Shown here in pieces: positions 1 to 11,114 of a stretch of 64,000 nt of DNA. The notes beneath the pieces are model-generated. The model saw only the letters and a program-made list of their open reading frames with translations. It was not told the origin of the DNA and did not search any database. Both the position numbers and the translations under genes were made by a program. Location of the stretch: NCBI RefSeq assembly GCF_037949285.1, contig NZ_CP149927.1, positions 331,001 through 395,000 on the forward strand. The letters are read 5' to 3'. How positions within the stretch are numbered: position 1 is the first letter of the stretch; every line of letters begins with the position of its first letter. This DNA comes from Thioclava sp. GXIMD4216. GTDB taxonomy: Bacteria > Pseudomonadota > Alphaproteobacteria > Rhodobacterales > Rhodobacteraceae.

Positions 1-2806
<2,806 letters not shown>

Positions 2807-2846
2807 AATATCTTCCTTAGGGTCGAAGGGATGTCTGCTGGACCTG

Positions 2847-5546
2847 TCAGGCCGGAACGGTCAGGGGGAGATTGACGGGGGGCTGGAGGGGGCTGGCGGC
2901 GCTCTGGCGTTCGACCGAGATGATGCCACGGTCGCCATCGATCTCGACGATATCGCCGGTGCGGATCTGGGCTGTGGCCGTGCGGGTATTGACCACGGCC
3001 GGAATGCCGAATTCGCGCGCCACGATCGAGCTATGCGACAGCGCCGAACCGATATCGGTGATCACGCCGCTGGCCAGCGTGAACAGCGGCGTCCATGAGG
3101 CATCGGTAAAGCGGGCCACCAGAATCTCGCCCTTCTTGAAGCTTTGCGCCTGATGCGGCAGATCGGTGATCACGCGGGCGGTGCCCACGGTGATGCCGGG
3201 GCTTGCGCCCATGCCGTTCAGCTGCCCATCTTCCGCGATTTTCACGCTTTCGGCAGGTTGCGGGACATAGCCGCCTAGCAGGGCCATCGGCGGCTCTTCC
3301 GAGCGCAGGTTGATCAGGTTCTCGCGGCGGTTGGCCATGATCAGCGCCGGAGGGAAGGCCTCCTGCGCGGTTTTGCGGCCTGCCACGTAATCGCGGAACA
3401 GGGCAAAGTCGATATAGGGGAAATCGGACTGTTTGAGGATATTCTGCCGTTCCAGCCGACCCAGAACCTCGACGATGATCCGGCGATAGAACCATGTCTC
3501 GCAAATGAAGGCAGGGCGCACCGTCTCGCGCAGATCGGCCATTTTCGCATAGGTCTTGATAATGAAGCGCAGCTTCATCCGGTCCTTGCGCGACAGGCTG
3601 GCCATCAGCGCCTCGGTATCGGCCCCGCGCAGGGTCTCGCTCTGGGCCATGATGGCATCGACATCCACGGGGTTTTCCAGATAGAGCCGGATCACATCGA
3701 AGATATAACAGGGATCATCGGCCCAGCGGGGCAGGGTCAGCTCGAATTCCTGCCGCCCGCGCGAGCCGAATTCCTCCATGAACGCCTTGAACGCGCCGGT
3801 CAGAAAGGCGCGCCCCTCGGTGGTGCTGTCCAGCGCCCTGCCCAGATCGGCGCTGGGGGTGCGGCGGATCAGGTCGGCAAGGCCGGGCTGAGCGCGCACG
3901 GTTTCCGTAAGGGCCGCGATGCCGCGTGTGACCTCGATGGTGCGCAGATTGTTCAGCGAGGCCTTGATCCGGTTTTCCAGCCCCTTGCCCTGCGTTTTGA
4001 ACAGTTTCTGGCAGGTCTCGGCCAGCGCATCATAAAGCGCGAAGCTCTGCAGGAAAAAGGGCATATAGGCCGCGCAGGCCGCGCGGAAGGCGATATCGAT
4101 ACGCTCCAGCTCGGCATTCAGTTCGGGCAGGCTCATCTGTGGCAGGTCCAGCGCCAGAGAGGCGGCGGTGCGGGCCTTGCGCTGTTGGACCATCGCCTGG
4201 GCGGTTTTGTCGGCCGTGCGCAGGTTATGCACCTGCTGGCGGGCCCAATGCCCGACCGCCCGCAGATATTCCAGCCCCTTGGGCGGCACGCCATAGGGGT
4301 TGGTATGGGCGCGCAGATCCACATCGTCGGTGGCGTAACGCTGGGTGAATTTACGCATGTCGCGGGTCGGCGGGCATTGCGTGAGCATGAAGGCCGAGGC
4401 GGAGATGTTCAGATAGACATGGCCGCGCACATACCCCATGAAGGTATGCGGTTCGAGAAGCTTGCGCAGGCCCATCGTTTTGACCGCCGGCCCGTGGATA
4501 TGGTTCTGGTAGAAGCGGCAGAAGGACAGGCCCAGCGGCGACATCAGGCCGGTCACGATCTCGCCGGTATCCATCCGCGAGAACAGCGCGTTTTCACGGC
4601 GCTCGGGGTCGGTCTCGTCGCTATCGGCATAGACCTTCGTGTTCTGGTCCTGTGCCAGTGTGGTGATCGGGCGGGCCTGCAGGATCCAGAGCGTGTCCCC
4701 CTGTATGGCCCATTCGATATCGAGATCCAGCCCCGCATAGGCGGCAGAGCGCATAAGCCGGTCGGCCAGCCCCGCCAGTCTGCAGGCAGTGTCTTCCGAC
4801 AGGGTCGGGCTGTCAATCTTGTGGGCGGGCGTCTCGACAAGGGCGATGCCGCCACTGCGCTGGGGCAGGGTGCTCATGGTCTTGGCGCGGATGGTATGCG
4901 AGAGCAGTGTCAGGCTGTCGCGGGCCACGATATAGCTGTCGGTGCTGACCTGACTGGAGACCAGGCCCTCGCCCACGCCCCACGCGGCTTCGATCCGCAT
5001 GGTCTGGGCGTTATTGGCCATCGGGTCCTGCGTGAACAGCACACCCGCAATATCGGCATCCACCATATGCTGCACGACAACCGCAATCAGCGGCGCGCTG
5101 CTGTCTTCGGCGCGCTGTTTGGCATAGCTTTGTGCCGCGCCGTTGAAATAGGACGCCCAGCAGGCGCGCATGGCGGCGATGACCGCGTCGGCGCCGCGCA
5201 GGTTCAGGCAGGTCAGAAACTGCCCCGCATAGGAGCTTTGCGCGGAATCCTCGGCGGCGGCAGACGAGCGGACCGCCACCGGCCGGTCGCCCCAAGGCGC
5301 ATAGGCCGCGCGGAGATCGGCTTCCAGATCGGCAGGAAGGGCCGCGGATGTGACCTTGCCCGCAATCTCGGGATCTTGCGGATCAAGCCGGTTGGCTTGC
5401 AGAAAATGCGTGAAGGCCTCGGTCGTGATACAGAAGGCCTCTGGCACCGGCAGACCCTCGGCCACCATCTTGTTCAGTGACAGGGCTTTGCCGCCAAGCA
5501 GGCTGCGCTGATCGGGGGCCCGTCCGTCAAGCTGGTGTATAAACAT
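2847..5546 (-). CDS. PEP synthase / rifampin-phosphotransferase-like dikinase
   Basis: The 899-residue protein starts MFIHQLDG behind AAGGAGA; the upstream in-frame methionine is rejected. The N-terminal third is a PEP/pyruvate-dikinase ATP-grasp domain (LLGGKALSLNKM near residue 16, then VRSSAAAEDSAQSSYAGQF and QARPITT). The C-terminus is the swivelling phosphohistidine domain, LSHSSIVAREFGIPAV, with catalytic His838 and the closing DGDRGII. The middle, about residues 320-780, is not a PEP-synthase catalytic barrel and resembles the acceptor-binding part of rifampin phosphotransferase-like proteins (about 865 residues), which move the beta-phosphate of ATP to a small molecule. The gene overlaps the end of the FAD oxidoreductase gene by 20 nt, implying coupled translation. 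In this operon it more likely phosphorylates a pathway intermediate than makes PEP; antibiotic inactivation is the alternative. Confidence 0.75.
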   Translation of the reverse strand: MFIHQLDGRAPDQRSLLGGKALSLNKMVAEGLPVPEAFCITTEAFTHFLQANRLDPQDPEIAGKVTSAALPADLEADLRAAYAPWGDRPVAVRSSAAAEDSAQSSYAGQFLTCLNLRGADAVIAAMRACWASYFNGAAQSYAKQRAEDSSAPLIAVVVQHMVDADIAGVLFTQDPMANNAQTMRIEAAWGVGEGLVSSQVSTDSYIVARDSLTLLSHTIRAKTMSTLPQRSGGIALVETPAHKIDSPTLSEDTACRLAGLADRLMRSAAYAGLDLDIEWAIQGDTLWILQARPITTLAQDQNTKVYADSDETDPERRENALFSRMDTGEIVTGLMSPLGLSFCRFYQNHIHGPAVKTMGLRKLLEPHTFMGYVRGHVYLNISASAFMLTQCPPTRDMRKFTQRYATDDVDLRAHTNPYGVPPKGLEYLRAVGHWARQQVHNLRTADKTAQAMVQQRKARTAASLALDLPQMSLPELNAELERIDIAFRAACAAYMPFFLQSFALYDALAETCQKLFKTQGKGLENRIKASLNNLRTIEVTRGIAALTETVRAQPGLADLIRRTPSADLGRALDSTTEGRAFLTGAFKAFMEEFGSRGRQEFELTLPRWADDPCYIFDVIRLYLENPVDVDAIMAQSETLRGADTEALMASLSRKDRMKLRFIIKTYAKMADLRETVRPAFICETWFYRRIIVEVLGRLERQNILKQSDFPYIDFALFRDYVAGRKTAQEAFPPALIMANRRENLINLRSEEPPMALLGGYVPQPAESVKIAEDGQLNGMGASPGITVGTARVITDLPHQAQSFKKGEILVARFTDASWTPLFTLASGVITDIGSALSHSSIVAREFGIPAVVNTRTATAQIRTGDIVEIDGDRGIISVERQSAASPLQPPVNLPLTVPA

Positions 5547-7197
5547 CTTGCGGTGTCTCCTTGTATACGCGGGTAGAGCCAGCGCGCTCGGCGCGTTGGG
5601 GGGGGATGGCAAGATGGGTGATCAGATACTGGGCGGCCTGACGTCCGGCCTCCATCGCGGATTCCAATGCGCCGACCCCGACGCTGTCCTGATTGGCGAA
5701 TGTGATCGCGCCCAGAGGCTGGCTGGCCTGTTTGAACAGATCGCGTGCCACCTGACCGGGGCGGGGGGACACAAGCCCGCGTGGCCAGCGATGCAGCCAG
5801 ACCATCTCCAGCAGGGTCTCTTCAACGCCGATGGCCCGCAGCGCGCGCCGGACCTCGGCCTCGGCGGCCTGCCGTAGCTGTGCGGGCGGGTCATTGGCCA
5901 GCCGTCCCTGATCGGCGCGCTGCGGCACGGGTTTCAGGAAGGTCAGGCCGCCGCGCTCGGTCTGCGCCCCGAAGGCCGACCAGCTGGCATTCACGATGCC
6001 CCCCGCCTGACAATAGCTGCCCGCTTGGGCGCGCGGGGCCGTGTCGCCAATGAAATAACCGCCGAAGGTCTCGGTCCAGATCGGCTGGGACAGCTCGGCA
6101 TTGACGATAGCGTAATCCGAATATTCGATCTCGCGCATGGCCGAAAGCTGGCCGACCGGCAACCCCTGCACGATCTGCATCGCGACATCCTTGGGCGTGG
6201 CCACCACGACGCCGTCGAAGGCGAAGATGCGGTCCTGACCGCCTTCGTTGACGCAGAGGCTATAGCGGCGCTCGTTCTGCGAGACCTCCGACACGGCGGC
6301 CTCCAGATGCAGGGTGAAGCGCGGGGTCTGCGACAGATGCTCCAGCAGACGGCGGGCCACGGCGCCGTTGCCGCCACGACAGCTGAACAGGTCGCCGCGC
6401 AGATAGCCCACAAGGAAATGCAGGCCGACATAGGCCGAACAGTTGCTCAGCAACAGCCCCTCGACCGCCAGTGTCGTGGTGATGACCGTGCGGGTAAGCG
6501 CACCGATCTTTGCGGGCGGTTGCAGATGTCGGGGCAGCGCCTGCCGCGCGGCGGGATCGAAGAGGAACTGCTCTATGCTCAGACGGTCGAGCCGTTCCAT
6601 ATCCTCGCGCGAGATACCGCAGCTTTCCGTCCAGGGCAGGGCAGGGTAGCTGCCCCCGTCCGGCGCGAGGCGGTCCAGAAAAGTATAGAGATCATGGAAG
6701 ATCGGATCCCCGAGTGACTTGTCCGCCTTGACCAGCGGCTGGTTCGTCAGGCTGGCAAGGCAGAGCTTGGCGGTCAGCCCCCAGAGCTTCGGGTCCAGAA
6801 GCGATCTGGGATGCTTGAGGCAGGCCAGAGTGATTGTCGGCAGGCTGCGGACCAAGGCCGAGGTGCGGAACAGCACCTGCATGGAGCGCGTCGTCGAGTG
6901 ACAGCTGTCGCGCAGCCCGATCTCCCGCAGCAGGGTGTCCGTATCCGAACCCGGTGCCGGAAAGCGAAAGCACGAGCCCGCCGTCGGGAATTCCAGATGG
7001 CCATGCGTTTCCAGCCAGGCATTGCCGCCGGGGCTCGAGGCGGCCTCGTAAAGGGTCACCCGCGCGCCCGCCTTGATCAGCTCGTAGGCGGCCCGCAGCC
7101 CCGAAAGGCCCGCGCCGACCACGGCAATATGGGGAAGCCCCGGATCGACAAGGGGCAGGACCCGCGGGGCTGTGTCTGGAAATATGCGCCGGTCCAC
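5527..7197 (-). CDS. FAD-dependent amine-oxidase/desaturase-type oxidoreductase
   Basis: A 556-residue flavoprotein. The dinucleotide-binding fingerprint IAVVGAGLSGLRAAYEL is at about residues 24-40, followed by VTLYEAASSPGG. The closing FAD motif, GAITFANQDSVGVGALESAMEAGR, is split here as GAITFANQ and GALESAMEAGRQAAQYL near residues 490-520. This is the layout of the amine oxidase, protoporphyrinogen oxidase and phytoene desaturase superfamily. There is no signal peptide. The start is GTG (7195-7197) with AAGGA 7 nt upstream; it lies 3 nt after the stop of the DoxX-like gene. The substrate cannot be read from sequence. It is the only clear redox enzyme in the operon besides the AAR-like protein, so it probably desaturates or oxidises an intermediate. 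Confidence 0.75.
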   Translation of the reverse strand: MDRRIFPDTAPRVLPLVDPGLPHIAVVGAGLSGLRAAYELIKAGARVTLYEAASSPGGNAWLETHGHLEFPTAGSCFRFPAPGSDTDTLLREIGLRDSCHSTTRSMQVLFRTSALVRSLPTITLACLKHPRSLLDPKLWGLTAKLCLASLTNQPLVKADKSLGDPIFHDLYTFLDRLAPDGGSYPALPWTESCGISREDMERLDRLSIEQFLFDPAARQALPRHLQPPAKIGALTRTVITTTLAVEGLLLSNCSAYVGLHFLVGYLRGDLFSCRGGNGAVARRLLEHLSQTPRFTLHLEAAVSEVSQNERRYSLCVNEGGQDRIFAFDGVVVATPKDVAMQIVQGLPVGQLSAMREIEYSDYAIVNAELSQPIWTETFGGYFIGDTAPRAQAGSYCQAGGIVNASWSAFGAQTERGGLTFLKPVPQRADQGRLANDPPAQLRQAAEAEVRRALRAIGVEETLLEMVWLHRWPRGLVSPRPGQVARDLFKQASQPLGAITFANQDSVGVGALESAMEAGRQAAQYLITHLAIPPQRAERAGSTRVYKETPQDVYTPA

Positions 7198-7200
7198 GAT

Positions 7201-7638
7201 CTATTCCTTGATAAGCGAGGGGTGGGAGTGGGCACGGGGGGCCGCAAGCGCCCGCCACAGCACCAAGAGCGTGACCGCAAAGAAGGGCGCATCGACCAGT
7301 AGGATGGCGGGAATGGCACTAAAGAGAAATGTCACGAAACAGCTGAACAGGACGAGCTGGATCAGGCAGGCCACGACCAGATAGCGGTTGGTCAGGAAAG
7401 CCAGCCCCGTCAACCCGAGGGCCAGCCCCACAAGGGTTGTCACCAGCGCGACATGTGCGACGATAAAGGCGCTGAGCGGCCCGAGCAGGTTGGCGGCATT
7501 GGCAGCGGCCATCAGTTCGAGCGTGGCGGCAACATCCTCGACCTGCGGAAAGGCTTTGGCGATGCCAGCGGCCAGACATAATCCGCCAGAGATCCAGCGG
7601 GCATAATCGACAAGATCACGCGGTTTTTTCTGCCCCAT
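7201..7638 (-). CDS. DoxX-like small integral membrane protein
   Basis: The 145-residue product begins MGQKKPRDLVDYARW, with GAGGA 4 nt upstream of the ATG; an in-frame start 37 codons earlier lies in the AT-rich promoter region and is rejected. Four hydrophobic segments are visible (about residues 15-28, 45-75, 80-107 and 111-130). The first contains GGLCLAAGIAKAF, like the first helix of DoxX/DoxD-family proteins. It is the first gene of the minus-strand operon, 3 nt before the GTG of the FAD oxidoreductase. DoxX proteins often accompany oxidoreductases and may pass electrons to quinones, but a role here is inference. It has no identifiable catalytic motif. Confidence 0.6.
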   Translation of the reverse strand: MGQKKPRDLVDYARWISGGLCLAAGIAKAFPQVEDVAATLELMAAANAANLLGPLSAFIVAHVALVTTLVGLALGLTGLAFLTNRYLVVACLIQLVLFSCFVTFLFSAIPAILLVDAPFFAVTLLVLWRALAAPRAHSHPSLIKE

Positions 7639-7948
7639 AACGTCCTCAACCGTTACCACTACGTCGCCAAAGATCAACCTTAAGCTGAGTCGTCCGGCGG
7701 CGATTTCTGCGCCATGAAGGCGTAAAGTTTTGGTTAACAAAACCACCAAAATTGGTTATTTATCATTAAATCACGGATAACTAATAAAAATTATGGATGA
7801 GATATTTCGATATCGACTTCCGGTGGCGCAAGCTCTGCGAAGTGACGTAGTGACCTAAAGTTGTATCATGTCAGGTTATAAGCACTTTTCGGCTTTTGCG
7901 GCGCGACGACCTCGGACTGAACCCTCGTGTCAAACTGGAGCCGACCGA
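7639..7948. promoter_or_regulatory. Divergent promoter region between the unknown operon and the AHL synthase, with operator-like dyads
   Basis: This 310-bp gap is markedly AT-rich from about 7720 to 7815, unlike the surrounding DNA. It holds two adjacent dyads: TTTTG-GTTAA-CAAAA at about 7729-7743 and ACCAA-AA-TTGGT at 7746-7757. Their spacing and position between two divergent transcripts suit a regulator that controls both. They are shorter than a classical 20-bp lux box. No confident -35/-10 pair was assigned. Confidence 0.45.
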
Positions 7949-8560
7949 ATGCGTACCGTTGTGATCAATGCTTTGAATCTGGGGAAATTCCACCGCTATT
8001 GGCTGGAGCATTTCCAGCTCCGCCGTCGCATTTTCGTGGAACGTCTCGAATGGGATCTGCCGGAGGACGGGGATCTGGAATTTGACAGCTTCGACACACC
8101 TGCCGCCCATTATGTGGTGGCGCTGGACGAGGATGACCATGTTTGCGCCCTGTCGCGTCTGGTGCCGACAACCTCGCCCTATATGATCGAGACGCTCTGG
8201 CCGGAATGGCCCGGACCGGCCTGTCCGAAATCCCCGAAGATCTGGGAAGCGACAAGGTTTGGCTGTTCTGCCGAGTTGAATGCCGCACAGCGCAAGGATG
8301 CGATCAGCTCGCTTTTCCGGACAATCTATGAATTCGGCCAGAACCGCGATCTAGACCATTTCCTGATGGTCATGCCGCAATTCATTTTCGAAAGACTGAT
8401 CCGTCGCGCCGGATATGACGTGGATTATATCGGTGATGCGCGGAAATTCGACGGGGTGCCGACCCGATTGGGGCGCGTGAATATTGCGCAAGCGCAGATG
8501 CCGCACATGCCGGTCCTGCGCCCGGATTATCCGGCAACGCTGCTGCACCACAACGCCTGA
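7949..8560 (+). CDS. LuxI-type acyl-homoserine-lactone synthase
   Basis: The 203-residue protein has the invariant LuxI residues: Arg25, Phe29, Trp35, Glu44, Asp46, Asp49 and Arg70 at the canonical numbering, with Glu100 and Arg103 (IWEATRF) one position early. This agreement supports the start at 7949 (MRTVVINA, GGAG 8 nt upstream) rather than an ATG 27 codons earlier. The family joins an acyl group from acyl-ACP or acyl-CoA to S-adenosylmethionine and releases a homoserine lactone signal. No luxR gene lies next to it; the neighbour is a divergent operon that includes an AAR-like acyl-ACP reductase relative. The acyl chain cannot be predicted. All catalytic residues are present, so it looks functional. 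Confidence 0.85.
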   Translation: MRTVVINALNLGKFHRYWLEHFQLRRRIFVERLEWDLPEDGDLEFDSFDTPAAHYVVALDEDDHVCALSRLVPTTSPYMIETLWPEWPGPACPKSPKIWEATRFGCSAELNAAQRKDAISSLFRTIYEFGQNRDLDHFLMVMPQFIFERLIRRAGYDVDYIGDARKFDGVPTRLGRVNIAQAQMPHMPVLRPDYPATLLHHNA

Positions 8561-8637
8561 CAGGCATCGCGAAGTGCCATAATGCGAATTATGTAAACAA
8601 ATTCACCTCAACCGTGAGTGGGCGCACGAACTTCAGC

Positions 8638-8925
8638 CTAGAGACCTTCTGTCAGGAAGATCTCGGCATGGCAGGCACCTGCACGCGCGGCGCGGGCCGC
8701 GCGGTATTCGGGCGAGTCATAACAGGCGCGCGCCGTGGCCATATCCGCGAATTCGATCACCACATGGCGCTCCCATTCGGGGCCTTCCACGCTGTGGGTG
8801 TGGCCACCCCGTGCCAGAAACACTGCGCCATATTTCCGGAACGCCGCCGGTGCCAGATCCTGATAGCCGGTATAGGCTTCGGGGTCTGTGACGGTGACGC
8901 GGGCGATCCAATAGGCTTTGGCCAT
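8638..8925 (-). CDS. DUF1330 family protein
   Basis: A 95-residue protein starting MAKAYWIARVTVTDPEAY and containing GPEWERHVVIEF and YDSPEYRAARAAR, the typical DUF1330 pattern (dimeric alpha+beta barrel, ferredoxin-like fold). AGGAG lies 7 nt before the ATG at 8923-8925, which is preferred over a methionine 5 codons upstream. It follows the GntR regulator gene by 11 nt on the same strand and so probably shares its transcript, opposite the trigonelline-type catabolic operon. Members of this family have no firmly established reaction. It may be an accessory of the catabolic pathway, but no sequence feature shows this. Confidence 0.8.
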   Translation of the reverse strand: MAKAYWIARVTVTDPEAYTGYQDLAPAAFRKYGAVFLARGGHTHSVEGPEWERHVVIEFADMATARACYDSPEYRAARAARAGACHAEIFLTEGL

Positions 8926-8936
8926 GCGGTTTCTCC

Positions 8937-9620
8937 TCAAGTGCCGGATGTTTGGGCTAGCAGTTTCTGGGCGATGGCCGATGCATCGGTGACATGCTCT
9001 TCCACGGCGCGTCGCGCGGCCTGTGGATCATGGGCGGCGATGGCCTCGCAGATTTTGCGCATATGGCTTGGACCGGATGTCGCGCGGTCGTCGCTGGTGA
9101 GCGTCATGATCCGCAGTCGCGAGATACGGCTGTTGAGGCGGCTGACCACTTCCCATGCAATCGTGTGCCCCGCGCCTTCAAAGATCACCTCGTAAAATCG
9201 TGTGGTGGCTTTGAACAGGGCCGAGCTTTCCTTCTGGAGCGCGGCAGATTCCAGCTCCGCCAGTGCCTGCCGCAGGCGGCGTTCCTGCGCCGGTGTCATA
9301 TTGCGCGCGCAGGCCTCGGCGGCGTCGGTTTCCAGCTTGCGACGGATGTCATAGATCTGGCGGGCATCATCCCATGTCATCCGCGCGACGATCGGGCCAC
9401 GATTGGGCACATGCTCGACCAGTCCTTCCGCATCGAGATAGCGCAGGCTCTCGCGCACCACCGTCCGGCTGACGCCAAGCTGTTCGCACAGCACGCGCTC
9501 TATCAGCCGGTCTCCCGGTTTGAACACGTCGTTGATGATCGCGTCACGCAGCCGGTCCAGCACCACTTCGCGCAGGGTGACAGGCTGTTGGTCGATCTTA
9601 TTCAGGCCAAGATTTGTCAT
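8937..9620 (-). CDS. GntR family (FadR-type) transcriptional regulator
   Basis: The 227-residue protein has an N-terminal winged helix (about residues 15-75), with LREVVLDRLRDAII, PGDRLIERVLCEQLGVSRT and VRESLRYLDAEGLVEHVPNRG. An all-helical FCD ligand-binding domain follows (about 85-215; RRKLETDAAEACARN, DDRATSGPSHMRKICEAI, HDPQAARRAVEEH), which usually binds a small acid through a metal. The start MTNLGLNK is chosen because the longer frame runs through the divergent promoter region. It is transcribed away from the catabolic operon that starts at 9728 and is the obvious candidate repressor of it, released by the substrate or an intermediate. Confidence 0.9.
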   Translation of the reverse strand: MTNLGLNKIDQQPVTLREVVLDRLRDAIINDVFKPGDRLIERVLCEQLGVSRTVVRESLRYLDAEGLVEHVPNRGPIVARMTWDDARQIYDIRRKLETDAAEACARNMTPAQERRLRQALAELESAALQKESSALFKATTRFYEVIFEGAGHTIAWEVVSRLNSRISRLRIMTLTSDDRATSGPSHMRKICEAIAAHDPQAARRAVEEHVTDASAIAQKLLAQTSGT

Positions 9621-9670
9621 GCCCCTTCGTAACAGAGCCACGGCGCAACGACAAGCTTGATTGTAAGATT

Positions 9671-9700
9671 GTATTACGGTATCCCATGAGTCCATAATAC
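9671..9700. promoter_or_regulatory. Candidate GntR operator in the divergent promoter
   Basis: In the 107-bp gap between the regulator gene and the catabolic operon, GTATTA (9671-9676) and TAATAC (9695-9700) form an inverted pair 18 bp apart. TTGTA repeats also occur at 9661 and 9668. FadR-subfamily operators often have a GT-N-AC core, which these half-sites resemble. The long spacer makes this tentative. Confidence 0.3.
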
Positions 9701-9727
9701 TAAAAAATATCCAACTGGGAGCGTTCA

Positions 9728-10330
9728 ATGCCTGCTGAGATTCGCAAGACATTGCTGCATATCGAAGACACGCTGATCGAGGGCGGAAAGGTGGCCGAGA
9801 CCCCCTTGCGCATGATCGCGGCTATTGCGGTTATCCGTAACCCTTGGGCAGAAAAGGGTTTTGTTGAAGACCTCCGCCCTGAAATCCTTGATTGCGCACC
9901 GGGTCTCGGGGCCCTGCTGACCAAGATGATCCTTGAGGCCGCAGGTGGCGGCGACAGGGTCGAGGGCTATGGCAAATCGGCCATCGTCGGCCTGAATGGC
10001 GAGGTCGAACATGCCTCGGCGCTGATCCATACGCTGCGCTTTGGCAACCACTACCGCGAAGCGGTCGGTGCGAAATCCTATCTGGCCTTCTGCAATACGC
10101 GCGGTCCGGCCAATGCCCCCCTTTATATCCCGCTGATGGACAAGAATGATGGCGGCCGTCGCAGCCATTATCTGACCATGCAGCTGTCGGTGGCCGATGC
10201 CCCCGCCGCAGACGAGATCGTCATCGCGCTGGGGGCCTCGATCGGTGGCCGTCCGCATCACCGCATCGGTGACCGCTATCAGGATCTGAAGGAGATGGGT
10301 GGCGATGTCGACAACCCTGCATCTGTCTGA
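9728..10330 (+). CDS. AA_synth (PF06684-like) family protein of a catabolic operon
   Basis: A 200-residue protein with the conserved run of the amino acid synthesis family: KVAETPLRMIAAIAVIRNPW near residue 22, then AGGGDRVEGYGKSAIVGLNG and ALIHTLRFGNHYREAVGAKS, ending GDRYQDLKEMG. Despite the family name, no biosynthetic reaction has been shown to my knowledge. The first gene of the operon, it has GGGAG 6 nt before its ATG and its 3' end overlaps the hydrolase gene by 26 nt. In the Acinetobacter baylyi trigonelline pathway a conserved hypothetical protein assists succinate-semialdehyde dehydrogenase; this gene could be that counterpart, which is inference from operon content. Confidence 0.75.
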   Translation: MPAEIRKTLLHIEDTLIEGGKVAETPLRMIAAIAVIRNPWAEKGFVEDLRPEILDCAPGLGALLTKMILEAAGGGDRVEGYGKSAIVGLNGEVEHASALIHTLRFGNHYREAVGAKSYLAFCNTRGPANAPLYIPLMDKNDGGRRSHYLTMQLSVADAPAADEIVIALGASIGGRPHHRIGDRYQDLKEMGGDVDNPASV

Positions 10331-11114
10331 GCGTCTGGGGACGCTCGGGGTTACAGAGGCAGGGACAGGCGCGCCATTGGTGCTGATCCACGGCGTCGGG
10401 ATGAACTCCGCCGCTTGGGGTCCGCAGGTTGACGCCCTGGCGGGGCGCTATCGGGTGATTGCGCTTGATATGCCCGGTCATGGGCGGTCTTCCCCCCTGC
10501 CCGACGCCGCCCGCCTGCCTGATTTTGTGGACTGGCTGCATCAGGTGCTCAAGGGGCTGGATCTGGGGCCGGTCAATCTGGCGGGCCATTCGATGGGGGC
10601 GCTGGTCTGTGGTGGCATGGCGGTCGAGCATCCCGATCAGGTGGCGCGGGTCGCGCTTCTGAACGGGGTCTTCCGCCGTGACGTGGCGGCCCGCGAGGCG
10701 GTGATTGCCCGTGCCGCCCTCATTGCCAAGGGTGTCTTCGATCTGACCACACCGCTTGCGCGCTGGTTTTCGGATGCTCCAGAAGAACAGGCGGTGCGGG
10801 CGCAGGTGGCGGATTGGCTGCGTGCGGTTGATCCCAGAGGCTATGCCACCGCCTATCGGGCCTTTGCCGAAGGCGACAGTCTCTATGCCGACAGGTTCGG
10901 CCAGATCCGCTGCCCGCTGCTGGCCCTGACCGGATCGGGCGACCCCAATTCGACCCCTGCAATGGCCGAAGCCATGGCCAAGGCCGCGCCCTATGGGCAC
11001 GCGCTGACCATCGAGGGCCAGCGCCATATGGTCAATCTGACGGACCCTGCGCGGGTGAATGCCGCGCTGGAGGAATGGCTTGCAACACCGGTTCTCGGGG
11101 AGGTCGTACCATGA
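10305..11114 (+). CDS. Alpha/beta hydrolase, candidate MFMS hydrolase of trigonelline breakdown
   Basis: The 269-residue product has the fold's oxyanion segment LVLIHGVGMNSAAWG, the DMPGHGRS strand, the nucleophile elbow AGHSMGAL (Ser near residue 95), a late Asp in LTGSGDPN and His in EGQRHMVNL. The triad is therefore complete. The ATG at 10305 lies behind AAGGAGA; a GTG two codons upstream is possible. It overlaps the preceding gene by 26 nt and the following flavin reductase by an ATGA. In trigonelline degradation a hydrolase splits the ring-opened diacid (MFMS) into succinate semialdehyde, CO2, formate and methylamine; this protein is the best local candidate for that step. Confidence 0.8.
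   Translation: MSTTLHLSERLGTLGVTEAGTGAPLVLIHGVGMNSAAWGPQVDALAGRYRVIALDMPGHGRSSPLPDAARLPDFVDWLHQVLKGLDLGPVNLAGHSMGALVCGGMAVEHPDQVARVALLNGVFRRDVAAREAVIARAALIAKGVFDLTTPLARWFSDAPEEQAVRAQVADWLRAVDPRGYATAYRAFAEGDSLYADRFGQIRCPLLALTGSGDPNSTPAMAEAMAKAAPYGHALTIEGQRHMVNLTDPARVNAALEEWLATPVLGEVVP

Noticed and set aside
4185..5480. 431-codon plus-strand open frame
   Set aside because: Antisense to the dikinase-like gene; no motif and no ribosome site.
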